Shown: positions 51,405-60,132 of the stretch, piece after piece
Layout: every line of letters begins with the position of its first letter
Numbering within the stretch: position 1 is the stretch's first letter
NCBI RefSeq assembly: GCF_013874595.1
Contig: NZ_CP059431.1
Coordinates: forward strand, 2,356,001 to 2,420,000
Length of the DNA stretch: 64,000 bases
Direction of reading: 5' to 3'
From: Flavobacterium sp. xlx-214
GTDB taxonomy: Bacteria; Bacteroidota; Bacteroidia; Flavobacteriales; Flavobacteriaceae
Translations under genes and position numbers: made by a program
Notes under the pieces: model-generated
What the model saw: only the letters and a program-made list of their open reading frames with translations
What the model was told of the DNA's origin: nothing
Databases searched by the model: none

Positions 51405-53551
51405 TAGAATTTAAAGTTATAAGTTACACTTGGCACAATACCAAAAATAGATAGTTTAGAGGTCTCAGTCATATTACTATTTTCTTTGGTTCTAAAACTA
51501 ATGGATGCCGCATTTTTACGATTGTATACATTATAGATACCAAAAACCCACTCGCTTTTCCACTTTTTATGTTCGTTTTTAGTAGGAGTGTAGGTAGCCG
51601 ATACATCTAAGTGATGAAAAGCAGGCATGCTGTAATTGTTTCGGTTGTTATAATTAGGTACTTGCCAACCTAAAAACTCGTATTTACCATCAGGATACGT
51701 TACCGGTCTGCCTGATTGAAGGATAAAACTTGCGTTAAAACTCCATTTTTTACTAAAATCATAATTAGCAACAATAGATAAATCGTGCAATCTATCGTGA
51801 GGGGTTCTGTACCATTCGCCATTGTTAATACCACTTTCGTCAGTAGTACGCCCTTTTGTTTGCTGTTGGCTACGTGCAATAGTATAAGCTACCCAACCTG
51901 TTATCTTGCCTGTGTTTTTTCTAAACAAAAACTCTAAACCATAAGCCTCAGTTTTACCATTTAAAAGCACTTGTTCTATAGCACGATTTCCAATTAAATC
52001 GGCACCATCAATATAATCCAATCTATTTTGACCTAATTTAAAGTACGATTCTATTTCAAGTGAGTATTTATTATCATTGAAGTTTTCAAAATAACCTACA
52101 GCATACTGATCAACAATTTGCGGTTTTACGTAAGGCCCACTTGGTTCCCAGATATCTAAAGGTGTTGCCGATGTAGTATTGGAAATTAAATGTACGTATT
52201 GTGCCATACGGTTATAACTCATTTTAACAGATCGATCATCAGTTAACTTAACCGAAACCGCTAAACGAGGTTCCAAATTGCCAAATTTGCTAATGGTTTT
52301 ATTTTTACCATAATACGTTGTAGAAATAGGTGTGCCTTTCTCATACGTATCGGTCTCTTTATTATAAACTACAGCTTGGTTGTTTTGATACTCATTGATA
52401 GATTCCTCGCCTAAACGATGAAACATACTGTAACGCACACCATAATTTACAGATAAAAAGTCGTTTATTTCGTGCTCAGCTTCAATAAAAGCAGCATTTT
52501 CCCAAGCGTATTTATGAGGAATGATGTAAGGATTTACTTGTGAATCAGCTTTATTAGGCGTTATTTCCCCCGGATTAAAATCATAGTACAAACTGCTTAT
52601 ACCGTATTTTAGACTGAAAACATCTGAAATGTGTTGGTTTATTTTATAATTGAAATCGAAGTTTTTAATGCCAGAATCCCAATTAAAGCCAACAAAATTC
52701 AATGTTAATCCATAATAATAATCAGAATATCTAAGAGAAGCTTCGCTTCTAATTTTGTCTGATAAATTGCTATTCCAAGTTAAATTTGCTACCGTATTTC
52801 CAAATTGATTATTAAAAGCATCGTTGAATTTAAAGATATCTCGTCCAAAATATCCTGTAAAATAAATGTGATTATTTTCGTTTAAACGGTAACTCCACTT
52901 AGTATTTAAGTCATAAAAGTAAGCTGCGCTTTTAATATCGGTCATTTTTAGAAACAAATGCGCATACGAAGCACGACCTGCTAATAAAAACGATAACTTA
53001 TCTTTAACAAGAGGTCCTTCAACTAACAATCGACTTGATAATAAACCTATACCACCCGTTGTTTTAAAATGCTGAAAATCGCCACTTCTTTGATTGATTT
53101 CTAACACGGAAGAAGCTCTACCACCATAACGCGCTGGAATTCCGCCTTTGTATAGTTTTAAGCTGCTAACGGCATCGTTATTAAAAACTGAGAAAAAACC
53201 ATATAAGTGTGATGATCCGTAAATATTGGTATTATCTAAGAGCAATAAATTTTGATCAGATCCACCACCACGTACGTTAAATCCTGAAGTACCCTCGCCA
53301 GAATTTACAACACCAGGTAGTAATAATATTGATTTTAGAACATCGGTTTCACCTAAAACAACCGGCATTTTTTTAATTTCCTCAGCAGTAAGCTTATTAA
53401 CGCTCATTTCGGGCTTTCGGATGTTGATTTTATTGACAGAGGTGTCAATAACAATTTCATCTAAGTCTTCACTTTTATCGGTTTCAACTTCTTGTGAAGT
53501 AGCGCTTAAAAACGACAGAAATAATAAAGTGCTGACAATTTTTTTTTGCAT
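51404..53551 (-). CDS. TonB-dependent receptor without N-terminal carboxypeptidase-like domain
   Basis: Outer-membrane receptor of 715 residues with a signal peptide (about 1-19). The plug begins soon after (KINIRKPEMSVNKLTAEEIKKMP) with GVVNSGEGTSGFNVRGGGSDQNLLLLD and GGIPARYGGRASSVLEI. The barrel ends with SVTYNFKF, a typical terminal aromatic strand. The usual CarboxypepD_reg domain ahead of the plug is missing; only about 25 acidic residues remain. It is encoded with a DUF4249 lipoprotein. A possible -7 box (minus strand, plus 53639-53646) lies 88 bases upstream. Ligand unknown. Confidence 0.9.
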   Translation of the reverse strand: MQKKIVSTLLFLSFLSATSQEVETDKSEDLDEIVIDTSVNKINIRKPEMSVNKLTAEEIKKMPVVLGETDVLKSILLLPGVVNSGEGTSGFNVRGGGSDQNLLLLDNTNIYGSSHLYGFFSVFNNDAVSSLKLYKGGIPARYGGRASSVLEINQRSGDFQHFKTTGGIGLLSSRLLVEGPLVKDKLSFLLAGRASYAHLFLKMTDIKSAAYFYDLNTKWSYRLNENNHIYFTGYFGRDIFKFNDAFNNQFGNTVANLTWNSNLSDKIRSEASLRYSDYYYGLTLNFVGFNWDSGIKNFDFNYKINQHISDVFSLKYGISSLYYDFNPGEITPNKADSQVNPYIIPHKYAWENAAFIEAEHEINDFLSVNYGVRYSMFHRLGEESINEYQNNQAVVYNKETDTYEKGTPISTTYYGKNKTISKFGNLEPRLAVSVKLTDDRSVKMSYNRMAQYVHLISNTTSATPLDIWEPSGPYVKPQIVDQYAVGYFENFNDNKYSLEIESYFKLGQNRLDYIDGADLIGNRAIEQVLLNGKTEAYGLEFLFRKNTGKITGWVAYTIARSQQQTKGRTTDESGINNGEWYRTPHDRLHDLSIVANYDFSKKWSFNASFILQSGRPVTYPDGKYEFLGWQVPNYNNRNNYSMPAFHHLDVSATYTPTKNEHKKWKSEWVFGIYNVYNRKNAASISFRTKENSNMTETSKLSIFGIVPSVTYNFKF

Positions 53552-53693
53552 ATAAGTGTTTTTTTTGATTAAAAATAAGGAATTTATTGGAATTGTCTAG
53601 TAAGATACTTTAGGTAACTGTATAAAAAACTATAATTACAAATGTACTTACACTTAAATCAATTAAAAAAAGCTATTCAAAAGTTCACTAAAA

Positions 53694-53722
53694 AAAACCT
53701 CGAAACTTAGTTTCGAGGTTTT
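53694..53722. terminator. Rho-independent terminator
   Basis: A 12-bp stem (AAAACCTCGAAA / TTTCGAGGTTTT) with a 5-base loop and flanking A and T runs. It ends the minus-strand gene at 53730. Confidence 0.85.
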
Positions 53723-53729
53723 TTATTAA

Positions 53730-54134
53730 TTATTGATTTTGCATTGTTTTAAGTTGCTCTAAGTAATTTTGGTTCATTTCCATCATACCAGAATATCCTA
53801 TTGTTACTAAGTAATAAATCATCATTATTAAATATATAGCACTTAAGATAATACCAATAATACATAAAATTCTACCTGTGTTAATGTTTTGAATTCCTGT
53901 ATATTGGTTAGGGTTGCTGTTGTACAAAGCAGTATCTTTCTTAGCCATAACCAAACCAATAATACCTAAAATTAATCCAATAATACCCCAACAACAACAT
54001 GTTAAGATAGAAAAGATACCTAGAATAATTACTGTAGTAGAATTTGGTAATTTAGTTACCATGAAGTTTCCATTTCCGTTATTATACGGGTTTGGATTGT
54101 TCATAGAATCGTTTTGATTTTGATAATTTTCCAT
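53730..54134 (-). CDS. CCC-motif membrane protein (DUF4190-like)
   Basis: Protein of 134 residues. An Asn-rich N-terminus (NQNDSMNNPNPYNNGNGNF) is followed by a transmembrane pair. The first helix contains the CCCWGIIGLILGIIGLVMAKK motif of the so-called CCC-motif family, the second is ILCIIGIILSAIYLIMM. No function is known. The downstream DUF2752 gene lies 21 bases upstream in the same direction and is probably co-transcribed. Confidence 0.78.
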   Translation of the reverse strand: MENYQNQNDSMNNPNPYNNGNGNFMVTKLPNSTTVIILGIFSILTCCCWGIIGLILGIIGLVMAKKDTALYNSNPNQYTGIQNINTGRILCIIGIILSAIYLIMMIYYLVTIGYSGMMEMNQNYLEQLKTMQNQ

Positions 54135-54155
54135 AACTTTTTTAATTGATAAAAT

Positions 54156-54434
54156 TTAAATTCGTTTGTAAATATAAGCAAATACCGTAATAACAGCGTT
54201 TGTAATGGCAAAAAAAATGATTAATTTATGGTAATTTCTTTTCTTATCAATAAAATGTAAAAATAAAAATAGAAATAAAAGCAGTGTTGTATAAATGGCA
54301 GGAAACATTTTAAATGCACCAACAAAATCACCTTGCATTAGCAAATAGGCTGCGCGTTGGGTACCACATCCTAAACATTCCACTCCAAAAATTTTTTTAT
54401 TCATGCAGGGCAACATCAAATCTTCCACATCCAT
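54156..54434 (-). CDS. DUF2752 membrane protein
   Basis: Short membrane protein of 92 residues. The CLGCGTQRA motif near residues 20-28 is typical of DUF2752 (compare C-P-G-C-G-x-x-R-A), followed by two hydrophobic helices. The function is unknown. It is encoded 21 bases before the CCC-motif protein, a frequent pair in Flavobacteriaceae. Confidence 0.78.
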   Translation of the reverse strand: MDVEDLMLPCMNKKIFGVECLGCGTQRAAYLLMQGDFVGAFKMFPAIYTTLLLFLFLFLHFIDKKRNYHKLIIFFAITNAVITVFAYIYKRI

Positions 54435-54489
54435 AACTTTTGTTTTTTTTTCGAAAGTATTAATTTATTACTTTTGAAAAAAATTTAAA

Positions 54490-54675
54490 ATGAAAATTCT
54501 TGTCTATATAGTAAGTTTTGCATTAATGTTTTGGGCATTACTAGAGCAAACTAAAGAAAAACCAAATTTAATAATACAAATTATTGCAGTAGCTGTATTT
54601 TTCTTTTTAATGATGCGCTTAATGGATAAAACGCCAGGTAAATTTGATAAAAACGAACAACAAAATGAGCAGTAG
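54490..54675 (+). CDS. Small membrane protein
   Basis: Protein of 61 residues with two hydrophobic helices (ILVYIVSFALMFWALL and LIIQIIAVAVFFFLMMRLM) and a polar Lys/Glu/Gln tail. Its last 11 bases overlap the Smr gene, showing coupled translation. It is not recognised, but the same arrangement before a DUF2027-Smr gene fits a conserved flavobacterial pair. Confidence 0.7.
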   Translation: MKILVYIVSFALMFWALLEQTKEKPNLIIQIIAVAVFFFLMMRLMDKTPGKFDKNEQQNEQ

Positions 54676-55231
54676 TACGATAAAGATAAATGATTTTGTA
54701 GAAGTTTTAGATGATGCTTTTTCTGGAAAAGTGATAAAGATTGTAAATGATAAAGCTGTTATCCTTACTAATGATGGTTTTGAATTAAGTTTTCCTTTAA
54801 AACAATTAATTATTATTGGTGATGGATCCGCTTTAAATAAAGCATCAAATTATAGTGCTATAGAACAATCAAAGCAAGAAAAAGTAGTTGTAAATCATCA
54901 TAAAGTTAATACTGATAAAAAATCACGAAAAGAAGATTTTGTGTTAGAAGTAGATTTACACATTGAGAAGTTGGTAAAAAGCTTTAAACATCTAAGTAAT
55001 TTTGATATACTGAATATTCAGGTTGATACTGCTAGAGGACAATTAGAATTTGCTATTAGAAACAGAATTCCTAAAATGGTTTTTATTCATGGGATGGGAG
55101 AGGGCGTTTTAAAAAGTGAATTGGAATTTTTATTAGGTAGATATCCCGAAGTTACATTTAAAGAAGGTAATTATAGAAAGTACGGTTTAGGTGCAACAGA
55201 AATTTATATAAAACAAAATCCGAATTCTTAA
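54665..55231 (+). CDS. DUF2027/Smr-domain protein
   Basis: Protein of 188 residues from ATG 54665; an upstream TTG is less likely. The N-terminal DUF2027-like beta domain (about 1-75) has FVEVLDDAFSGKVIKIVNDKA. The C-terminal Smr domain (about 105-188) contains VDLHIEKL, FIHGMGEGVLKSELEFLL and GLGATEIYIKQN. Smr domains nick branched DNA or act on RNA; the HGxGxG motif is intact. The stop lies inside a terminator palindrome. Confidence 0.85.
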   Translation: MSSSTIKINDFVEVLDDAFSGKVIKIVNDKAVILTNDGFELSFPLKQLIIIGDGSALNKASNYSAIEQSKQEKVVVNHHKVNTDKKSRKEDFVLEVDLHIEKLVKSFKHLSNFDILNIQVDTARGQLEFAIRNRIPKMVFIHGMGEGVLKSELEFLLGRYPEVTFKEGNYRKYGLGATEIYIKQNPNS

Positions 55232-55242
55232 GAATTCGGATT
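55217..55242. terminator. Bidirectional terminator overlapping a stop codon
   Basis: A perfect 26-bp palindrome (AATCCGAATTCTT / AAGAATTCGGATT) containing the TAA of the Smr gene, followed by T-rich DNA. It also serves the convergent gene ending at 55249. Confidence 0.85.
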
Positions 55243-55248
55243 TTTGTT

Positions 55249-56181
55249 TTATTTACTATCAGGATTGTAAGTTCCAATAACTTGATCGGTTATTAAAAAC
55301 TGTAAATCATCAGGGTTTTTAAAAGTAGCATTTACAATTTTAATGATATGTATGAATTGTGATGCGTTTGTTGTACTTTTTTTACTTTCTATAACAACTT
55401 GTCCTTGTTTAGCTGTCCAATGTTCGCCAATGCTTTCTTCAGGAATAACTTCACAATTATTTACAACTTTATTATCTTTTCTTAAAGTATAGTCTAAATA
55501 GGTGGTTGTATTTAAATTAATAGTTTGAGTACCTTCATTTTTAGGAAAAGAAATAGTTTCAGGTAACGCTAATTGCAAAATACCTTTATTAGTAGTAGCA
55601 AACAAAATATTGTTTTCGCAAATATCTATGTTACTAATTACAAAAGGTAAATTATTGGTTTTGTAAATATAATCGCCAAAAGCATAGGTTGCATATTTGA
55701 TTTCTTGTGAACTATTAGAAAGGGTAATGTTTTCAAAATTAATATTGTACAAATACTTAACTGCTACATTTCCAGTTTCTTTATTAACAGTAGGAATAAT
55801 ATTGCGAACATATTTAATAGTACCGCCAGGTATTGAAGTATATTCAGCGGTTACTTTAGGGGTTGCGGGTGCAAGTATAGAACAAATAGCATTCGTGTTT
55901 ATAGTACTATTATACGTTCTATAATATATTTGATTAGCAGCACTTGTTTGAATACTAAAAGTTTGTAATATTGGTGCAACAGAATCTAACAAAGATTTTT
56001 TTTCTTTTGAAGTAAAATCAACCAATAATAATTCTGTATTATTTATTTTAAAGTACAATTCACTGTCTTCGCATTTTTGAACTGCTTTTCCATTAAAATT
56101 CAAATTCTCAAAAACCATATCTCCATCATCACATGAAGATAAAGTTGATAATATCATTAAAACACCTATAATTTTTTTCAT
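55249..56181 (-). CDS. Hypothetical lipoprotein
   Basis: Lipoprotein of 310 residues. ATG 56181 gives MKKIIGVLMILSTLSSCDDGD, a clear lipobox followed by acids, which favours surface display in Bacteroidota. A longer frame from 56196 would add five residues before the signal. The mature protein is beta-rich with many Asn/Thr residues (for example FSIQTSAANQIYYRTYNST and YVRNIIPTVNKETGNVAVKYLYN). The family is not identified. A possible -7 box (minus strand, CAAAAATA on plus at 56201-56208) is found upstream. Confidence 0.68.
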   Translation of the reverse strand: MKKIIGVLMILSTLSSCDDGDMVFENLNFNGKAVQKCEDSELYFKINNTELLLVDFTSKEKKSLLDSVAPILQTFSIQTSAANQIYYRTYNSTINTNAICSILAPATPKVTAEYTSIPGGTIKYVRNIIPTVNKETGNVAVKYLYNINFENITLSNSSQEIKYATYAFGDYIYKTNNLPFVISNIDICENNILFATTNKGILQLALPETISFPKNEGTQTINLNTTTYLDYTLRKDNKVVNNCEVIPEESIGEHWTAKQGQVVIESKKSTTNASQFIHIIKIVNATFKNPDDLQFLITDQVIGTYNPDSK

Positions 56182-56228
56182 ATCAGTAAATATCATAATG
56201 CAAAAATAACTTTTTTAGATGCAAAATG

Positions 56229-56257
56229 TTGGTTGTACCTTCAATTTTTTATATTTG
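56229..56257 (+). promoter_or_regulatory. Promoter of the sugar transporter gene
   Basis: TTG at 56229-56231, an 18-base spacer, then TATATTTG at 56250-56257; ATG 23 bases later. Full match to the Bacteroidota consensus. Confidence 0.7.
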
Positions 56258-56279
56258 ATGAATTATATATCCATTTCAC

Positions 56280-57902
56280 ATGAGTCAAACAGTAAAAACC
56301 AACTATCCTGCCCTGTATACATTAATTGTAGTTTTCTTTTTTTGGGGATTTATGGCTGCAGGAAATAATATTTTCATTCCTTTTTGTAAAGATTATTTTC
56401 ATTTAGATCAGTTTCAATCACAATTAATCGATTTTGCCTTTTATACTGCTTATTATATAGGTGCTTTGATTTTGTTTGCAACAAGTAACATAAAAGGTCG
56501 TGATTTGGTAACTTACTGGGGATACAAACGCAGTATTGTTTACGGTTTACTGTTTTCTACAATTGGTGCTGTAGCCATGATTTTAGCTGTAGAGGCTAAT
56601 GTTTATTATGGTATGTTGTTGGGATTGTTTACAGTTGCTTTAGGTTTTTCATTGCAACAAACAGCCGCCAATCCGTTTGCTATTTTGTTAGGCGACGAAA
56701 AAACAGGCGCTAGCCGAGTAAATTTGGGTGGCGGAATTAATTCTCTAGGTACCACAATTGGTCCGTTAGTAGTTGCTTTTGCATTATTTGGAACCACAGC
56801 AGCGGTAACTGATAATCAAATAAAATCGTTGAGTTTAGATAAAGTGGTTTTGCTATATGTTTGTGTAGGATTGCTTTTTGTAGGTGCAGCTGCTTTGTTT
56901 TATTTTTCTAAAAAGTTACCAGAAGGTAAATCAACCGAAGTAATTGAAAAAGCTCCTAAAGCATTGAATACATTGGTTTTTATGACAGTTTTGTTATTGA
57001 TTTGTTTCAGCTTTGTTTTTTCTACGTATAGAGAAAATATCGAAGTTATTAGTAAAGAAACTTTAGAGAATACTCGTGTTATGTGGCTTTCATTAGCATT
57101 AATTGTTGTGGTTTTAAGTCTATTATTTGCGTATAATCGTGCAACAGCAAAACCCGAAGGTTGGGGTGCTATGAAATATCCTCAGTTGGTTTTGGGAATG
57201 TTAGCAATATTCATGTATGTTGGGGTAGAAGTAGGTATTGGAAGTAACTTAGGTGAACTATTAAAATCGGAAGAATTTGGCGGATTAACATCATCTCAAA
57301 TTGCACCTTATATTTCAATGTATTGGGGTAGTATGATGATTGGTAGATGGGCAGGTGCTGTAAGTGCTTTTAATTTAACAAAGAACAAACAATTGTTGTT
57401 AACTATCATTTTACCCATTATTGCTTTTGGAATCATCATAACAGCCAATATCTTAGCAAAGTATGATATGCATTATTTTTATGCTTTTATAGGATGCGTA
57501 CTTTTACAAATAATTTTAATTATTTTAACTAAAAACACACCTGCCAAAACATTAATGGTATTTAGTTTATTTGGTATAATTGCTTTAATTGTGGGGTTAA
57601 CATCAACTGATAAAACTGCTATTTACGCATTTTTATGTGGTGGTTTGGCATGTAGTATCATGTGGCCGGCTATTTATAATTTAAGTTTAATGGGATTGGG
57701 AAAATATGCTGCTCAAGGATCATCCTTTTTAGTGATGATGATTTTAGGAGGCGGAATAATACCACCTATTCAAGGTAAATTTGCTGATATTATCGGAATT
57801 CACTCTTCATATATTGTATCATTAGTGTGTTTTGTTTACTTATTGATTTTTGCCTTTGTAGTTGTTAGAATTCTTAAAAAGCAAAATATTACCATTGAAT
57901 AA
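56280..57902 (+). CDS. FucP-like sugar MFS transporter
   Basis: Major facilitator of 540 residues with about 14 hydrophobic segments. The beginning TLIVVFFFWGFMAAGNNIFIPFCKDYF and the following FYTAYYIGAL resemble the FucP subgroup; FSLQQTAANPFAILLGDEKTGASRVNLGGGINSLG is the family-defining stretch (residues about 125-160). A second half starts with YISMYWGSMMIGRWAGAVS. It probably imports a hexose by proton symport. It is longer than E. coli FucP because of a central extension (about 225-300). Monocistronic, with its own promoter and terminator. Confidence 0.86.
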   Translation: MSQTVKTNYPALYTLIVVFFFWGFMAAGNNIFIPFCKDYFHLDQFQSQLIDFAFYTAYYIGALILFATSNIKGRDLVTYWGYKRSIVYGLLFSTIGAVAMILAVEANVYYGMLLGLFTVALGFSLQQTAANPFAILLGDEKTGASRVNLGGGINSLGTTIGPLVVAFALFGTTAAVTDNQIKSLSLDKVVLLYVCVGLLFVGAAALFYFSKKLPEGKSTEVIEKAPKALNTLVFMTVLLLICFSFVFSTYRENIEVISKETLENTRVMWLSLALIVVVLSLLFAYNRATAKPEGWGAMKYPQLVLGMLAIFMYVGVEVGIGSNLGELLKSEEFGGLTSSQIAPYISMYWGSMMIGRWAGAVSAFNLTKNKQLLLTIILPIIAFGIIITANILAKYDMHYFYAFIGCVLLQIILIILTKNTPAKTLMVFSLFGIIALIVGLTSTDKTAIYAFLCGGLACSIMWPAIYNLSLMGLGKYAAQGSSFLVMMILGGGIIPPIQGKFADIIGIHSSYIVSLVCFVYLLIFAFVVVRILKKQNITIE

Positions 57903-57922
57903 CATAGAGAAAATATTTTACC

Positions 57923-57955
57923 ACAAACGCATTGCTAATTAAGTGATGCGTTTGT
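57923..57955. terminator. Rho-independent terminator
   Basis: A perfect 10-bp stem (ACAAACGCAT / ATGCGTTTGT) with a 13-base loop, followed by T7. Confidence 0.8.
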
Positions 57956-57978
57956 TTTTTTATGTAAAACATCTAAAG

Positions 57979-57986
57979 TACTTTTG
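57979..57986 (+). promoter_or_regulatory. -7 promoter box of the RarD/desulfurase pair
   Basis: TACTTTTG fits TAnnTTTG and lies 15 bases before the ATG. A TTG at 57952-57954 is slightly too far (24 bases). Confidence 0.5.
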
Positions 57987-58001
57987 CATTTTTAAACAGA
58001 T

Positions 58002-58904
58002 ATGCAAAATTTAAAATATTACCTAGTAGCTTTTGTTGCTTTTATGCTTTGGGGCTTTTTTAGCTTAGCATTGAAACCAATTGCTTATGTGCCATCATTT
58101 GATATTTTATTTTATAGAATTGCTTTTTCAACGGTTTTAATTTTAATTGTTACTGTTTTATTTCGTAGAAAAATATTTTTAGATGATATTAAAGCGTTTA
58201 AAAAACTACCAAAAACCGATAAACAAAAAGGAATAAGATTAACAGTTGTTGGAGGGATTTTATTAGGCATCAACTGGTTTTTGTTTATTTATGTAGTGAA
58301 TCAAATAAACGTGCAGTCGGCATCATTTGCATATTTAATTTGTCCTATTATCACTACTTTTTTAGCTAATATTCTTTTAAAAGAGCATTTGCAAAAAATA
58401 CAATGGATTGCTGTTTGTATTAGTTTAGTAGCTTGTTTAATTTACTTTTTTAGCAATTCAAATAATTTATTGTTTGCTATTTTAGTTGCGTTAACGTATT
58501 CACTTTATTTAATATCGCAACGAAAAAACACTTATTTTGATAAATTTAATGCTTTGGTGTTTCAAATGCTTATTATTTTAGTGTTATCTATACCATATTT
58601 TATCATTCACGGTTTTGCTGTACCATCAGAAGCATCGTTTTATTTTTATATTTTCATTATTGCTTCAGTATTTACATTAATTCCTTTGTATTTGAATTTA
58701 TATGCTTTAAAAGGAGCTTCGGCATCAACAGTAGGTATAATGATTTATATAAATCCTATAATTGCCTTTTTATTAGCAATATTTTACTATAAAGAACACG
58801 TAAATACTTTACAGTTTGTTTCTTATTTCTTAATTTTGTTATCTGTATTTATTTTTAACTATCAAATTATAAATCAATTAAAAAAGAAAACTATCAACCA
58901 ATGA
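58002..58904 (+). CDS. rarD: RarD-like EamA transporter
   Basis: Inner-membrane transporter of 300 residues with ten predicted helices in two EamA halves. MLWGFFSLALKPIAYVPSFDILFYRI is the RarD-type start and GGILLGINWFLFIYVVN the typical helix 3. The second half ends in PIIAFLLAIFYYKEHVN. RarD homologues are linked to chloramphenicol sensitivity or amino-acid export; the substrate is not known. It overlaps the desulfurase gene by ATGA (58901-58904). Confidence 0.85.
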   Translation: MQNLKYYLVAFVAFMLWGFFSLALKPIAYVPSFDILFYRIAFSTVLILIVTVLFRRKIFLDDIKAFKKLPKTDKQKGIRLTVVGGILLGINWFLFIYVVNQINVQSASFAYLICPIITTFLANILLKEHLQKIQWIAVCISLVACLIYFFSNSNNLLFAILVALTYSLYLISQRKNTYFDKFNALVFQMLIILVLSIPYFIIHGFAVPSEASFYFYIFIIASVFTLIPLYLNLYALKGASASTVGIMIYINPIIAFLLAIFYYKEHVNTLQFVSYFLILLSVFIFNYQIINQLKKKTINQ

Positions 58905-60025
58905 ACCAAATATATTTAGATAATGCTGCAACAACATCTGTTCGACCTGAAGTTGTTGAAGAAATGATAAAAATTTTAACCAACGATTTTGGTAATCCTT
59001 CTTCAACTTACGCTATTGGTAGACATACAAAAGCATTAATCGAAACTGCTCGAAAAACAATTGCAAAACAATTTAATGTTACTTCGGGCGAAATTATTTT
59101 TACATCGTGCGGAACAGAAGGAAATAACTGGATTATTCGTTCAAGTATTCGCGATTTAGGTGTAAAAAGAATTATTACAACACGAATGGAACATCATTGT
59201 ACTTTATACTCTATTCAACAAATGGAGAAAGAGTACAACACTAAAATTGATTTTGTAAATGTGTTGCCAAATAGTGAAATTGACTATGCGCATTTGGAAG
59301 AATTATTAAAAGATGAAGAACCTACATTAATTAGTTTAATGCACGTTAATAATGAGGTAGGTACCATTTTAGATTTAAAACGTGTTGCAGATTTGGCGCA
59401 ACAATACAATGCTTTGTTTCATTCTGATACTGTTCAGTCTGTAGGAAAAATTGAAATTCCTTTAGATGAAATTCCAATCGATTTTATTGTAGCATCAGCA
59501 CACAAATTTCACGGACCAAAAGGTGCTGGTTTTGTGTTTATTCGTAAAAAAAATGTGCTAAAACCATTAATTGTTGGTGGTGAACAAGAAAAAGGAATGC
59601 GTGCGGGTACCGAAGCTCCTCATCAAGTAGTTGGTATGTCTAAGGCATTAGAATTGTCTTACCAAGATTTGAATAAAGACCGTAAAACCATTACCGAATT
59701 ACGTGATTATTGTAAAAGTCAATTAGAAGATATTTTTGAAGGTGTTGCTTTTAATGGTAACGGAAATACTTTTTATAATGTTTTAAATATACGTTTACCC
59801 TTTTCATCAGAAAAAGCTGCCATGATGTTGTTTCAATTAGATATGAAAGGAATTGCAGTTTCAAGAGGAAGTGCTTGCCAATCGGGTAGTCAGAAACCTT
59901 CGCATGTTTTAGCAGAATTTTTAAATGATACCGAACTTAGAAAACCAAGCTTACGTTTATCATTCGGTCATGAAAATACAAAAGAAGAGATTGATTATTT
60001 AATAGATGTATTAAAAAATGTATAA
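58901..60025 (+). CDS. Cysteine desulfurase (IscS/NifS type)
   Basis: PLP-dependent enzyme of 374 residues. IYLDNAATTSVRPEV opens the fold. The PLP lysine lies in SAHKFHGPKG (about residue 200) and the active cysteine in SRGSACQSGSQ near residue 323. It releases sulfur from cysteine for Fe-S clusters, thio-tRNA or other uses. No isc or suf scaffold genes are adjacent, so the acceptor is unknown. It is coupled to the RarD-like transporter. Confidence 0.92.
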   Translation: MNQIYLDNAATTSVRPEVVEEMIKILTNDFGNPSSTYAIGRHTKALIETARKTIAKQFNVTSGEIIFTSCGTEGNNWIIRSSIRDLGVKRIITTRMEHHCTLYSIQQMEKEYNTKIDFVNVLPNSEIDYAHLEELLKDEEPTLISLMHVNNEVGTILDLKRVADLAQQYNALFHSDTVQSVGKIEIPLDEIPIDFIVASAHKFHGPKGAGFVFIRKKNVLKPLIVGGEQEKGMRAGTEAPHQVVGMSKALELSYQDLNKDRKTITELRDYCKSQLEDIFEGVAFNGNGNTFYNVLNIRLPFSSEKAAMMLFQLDMKGIAVSRGSACQSGSQKPSHVLAEFLNDTELRKPSLRLSFGHENTKEEIDYLIDVLKNV

Positions 60026-60026
60026 T

Positions 60027-60057
60027 AAAAAAGCCTCAGAAATTCTGAGGCTTTTTT
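60027..60057. terminator. Rho-independent terminator
   Basis: Stem AAAAAAGCCTCAG / CTGAGGCTTTTTT with a 5-base loop, just after the desulfurase stop. Confidence 0.85.
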
Positions 60058-60082
60058 TTAAAAATATTATTTATTCTTTACA

Positions 60083-60113
60083 TTGCAAAACAATGATAAT
60101 AAACGTAAATTTG
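60083..60113 (+). promoter_or_regulatory. Promoter of purM
   Basis: TTG at 60083-60085, a 20-base spacer, TAAATTTG at 60106-60113; ATG at 60133. Full consensus match. Confidence 0.7.
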
Positions 60114-60132
60114 CACCATCAACACACAAAGT

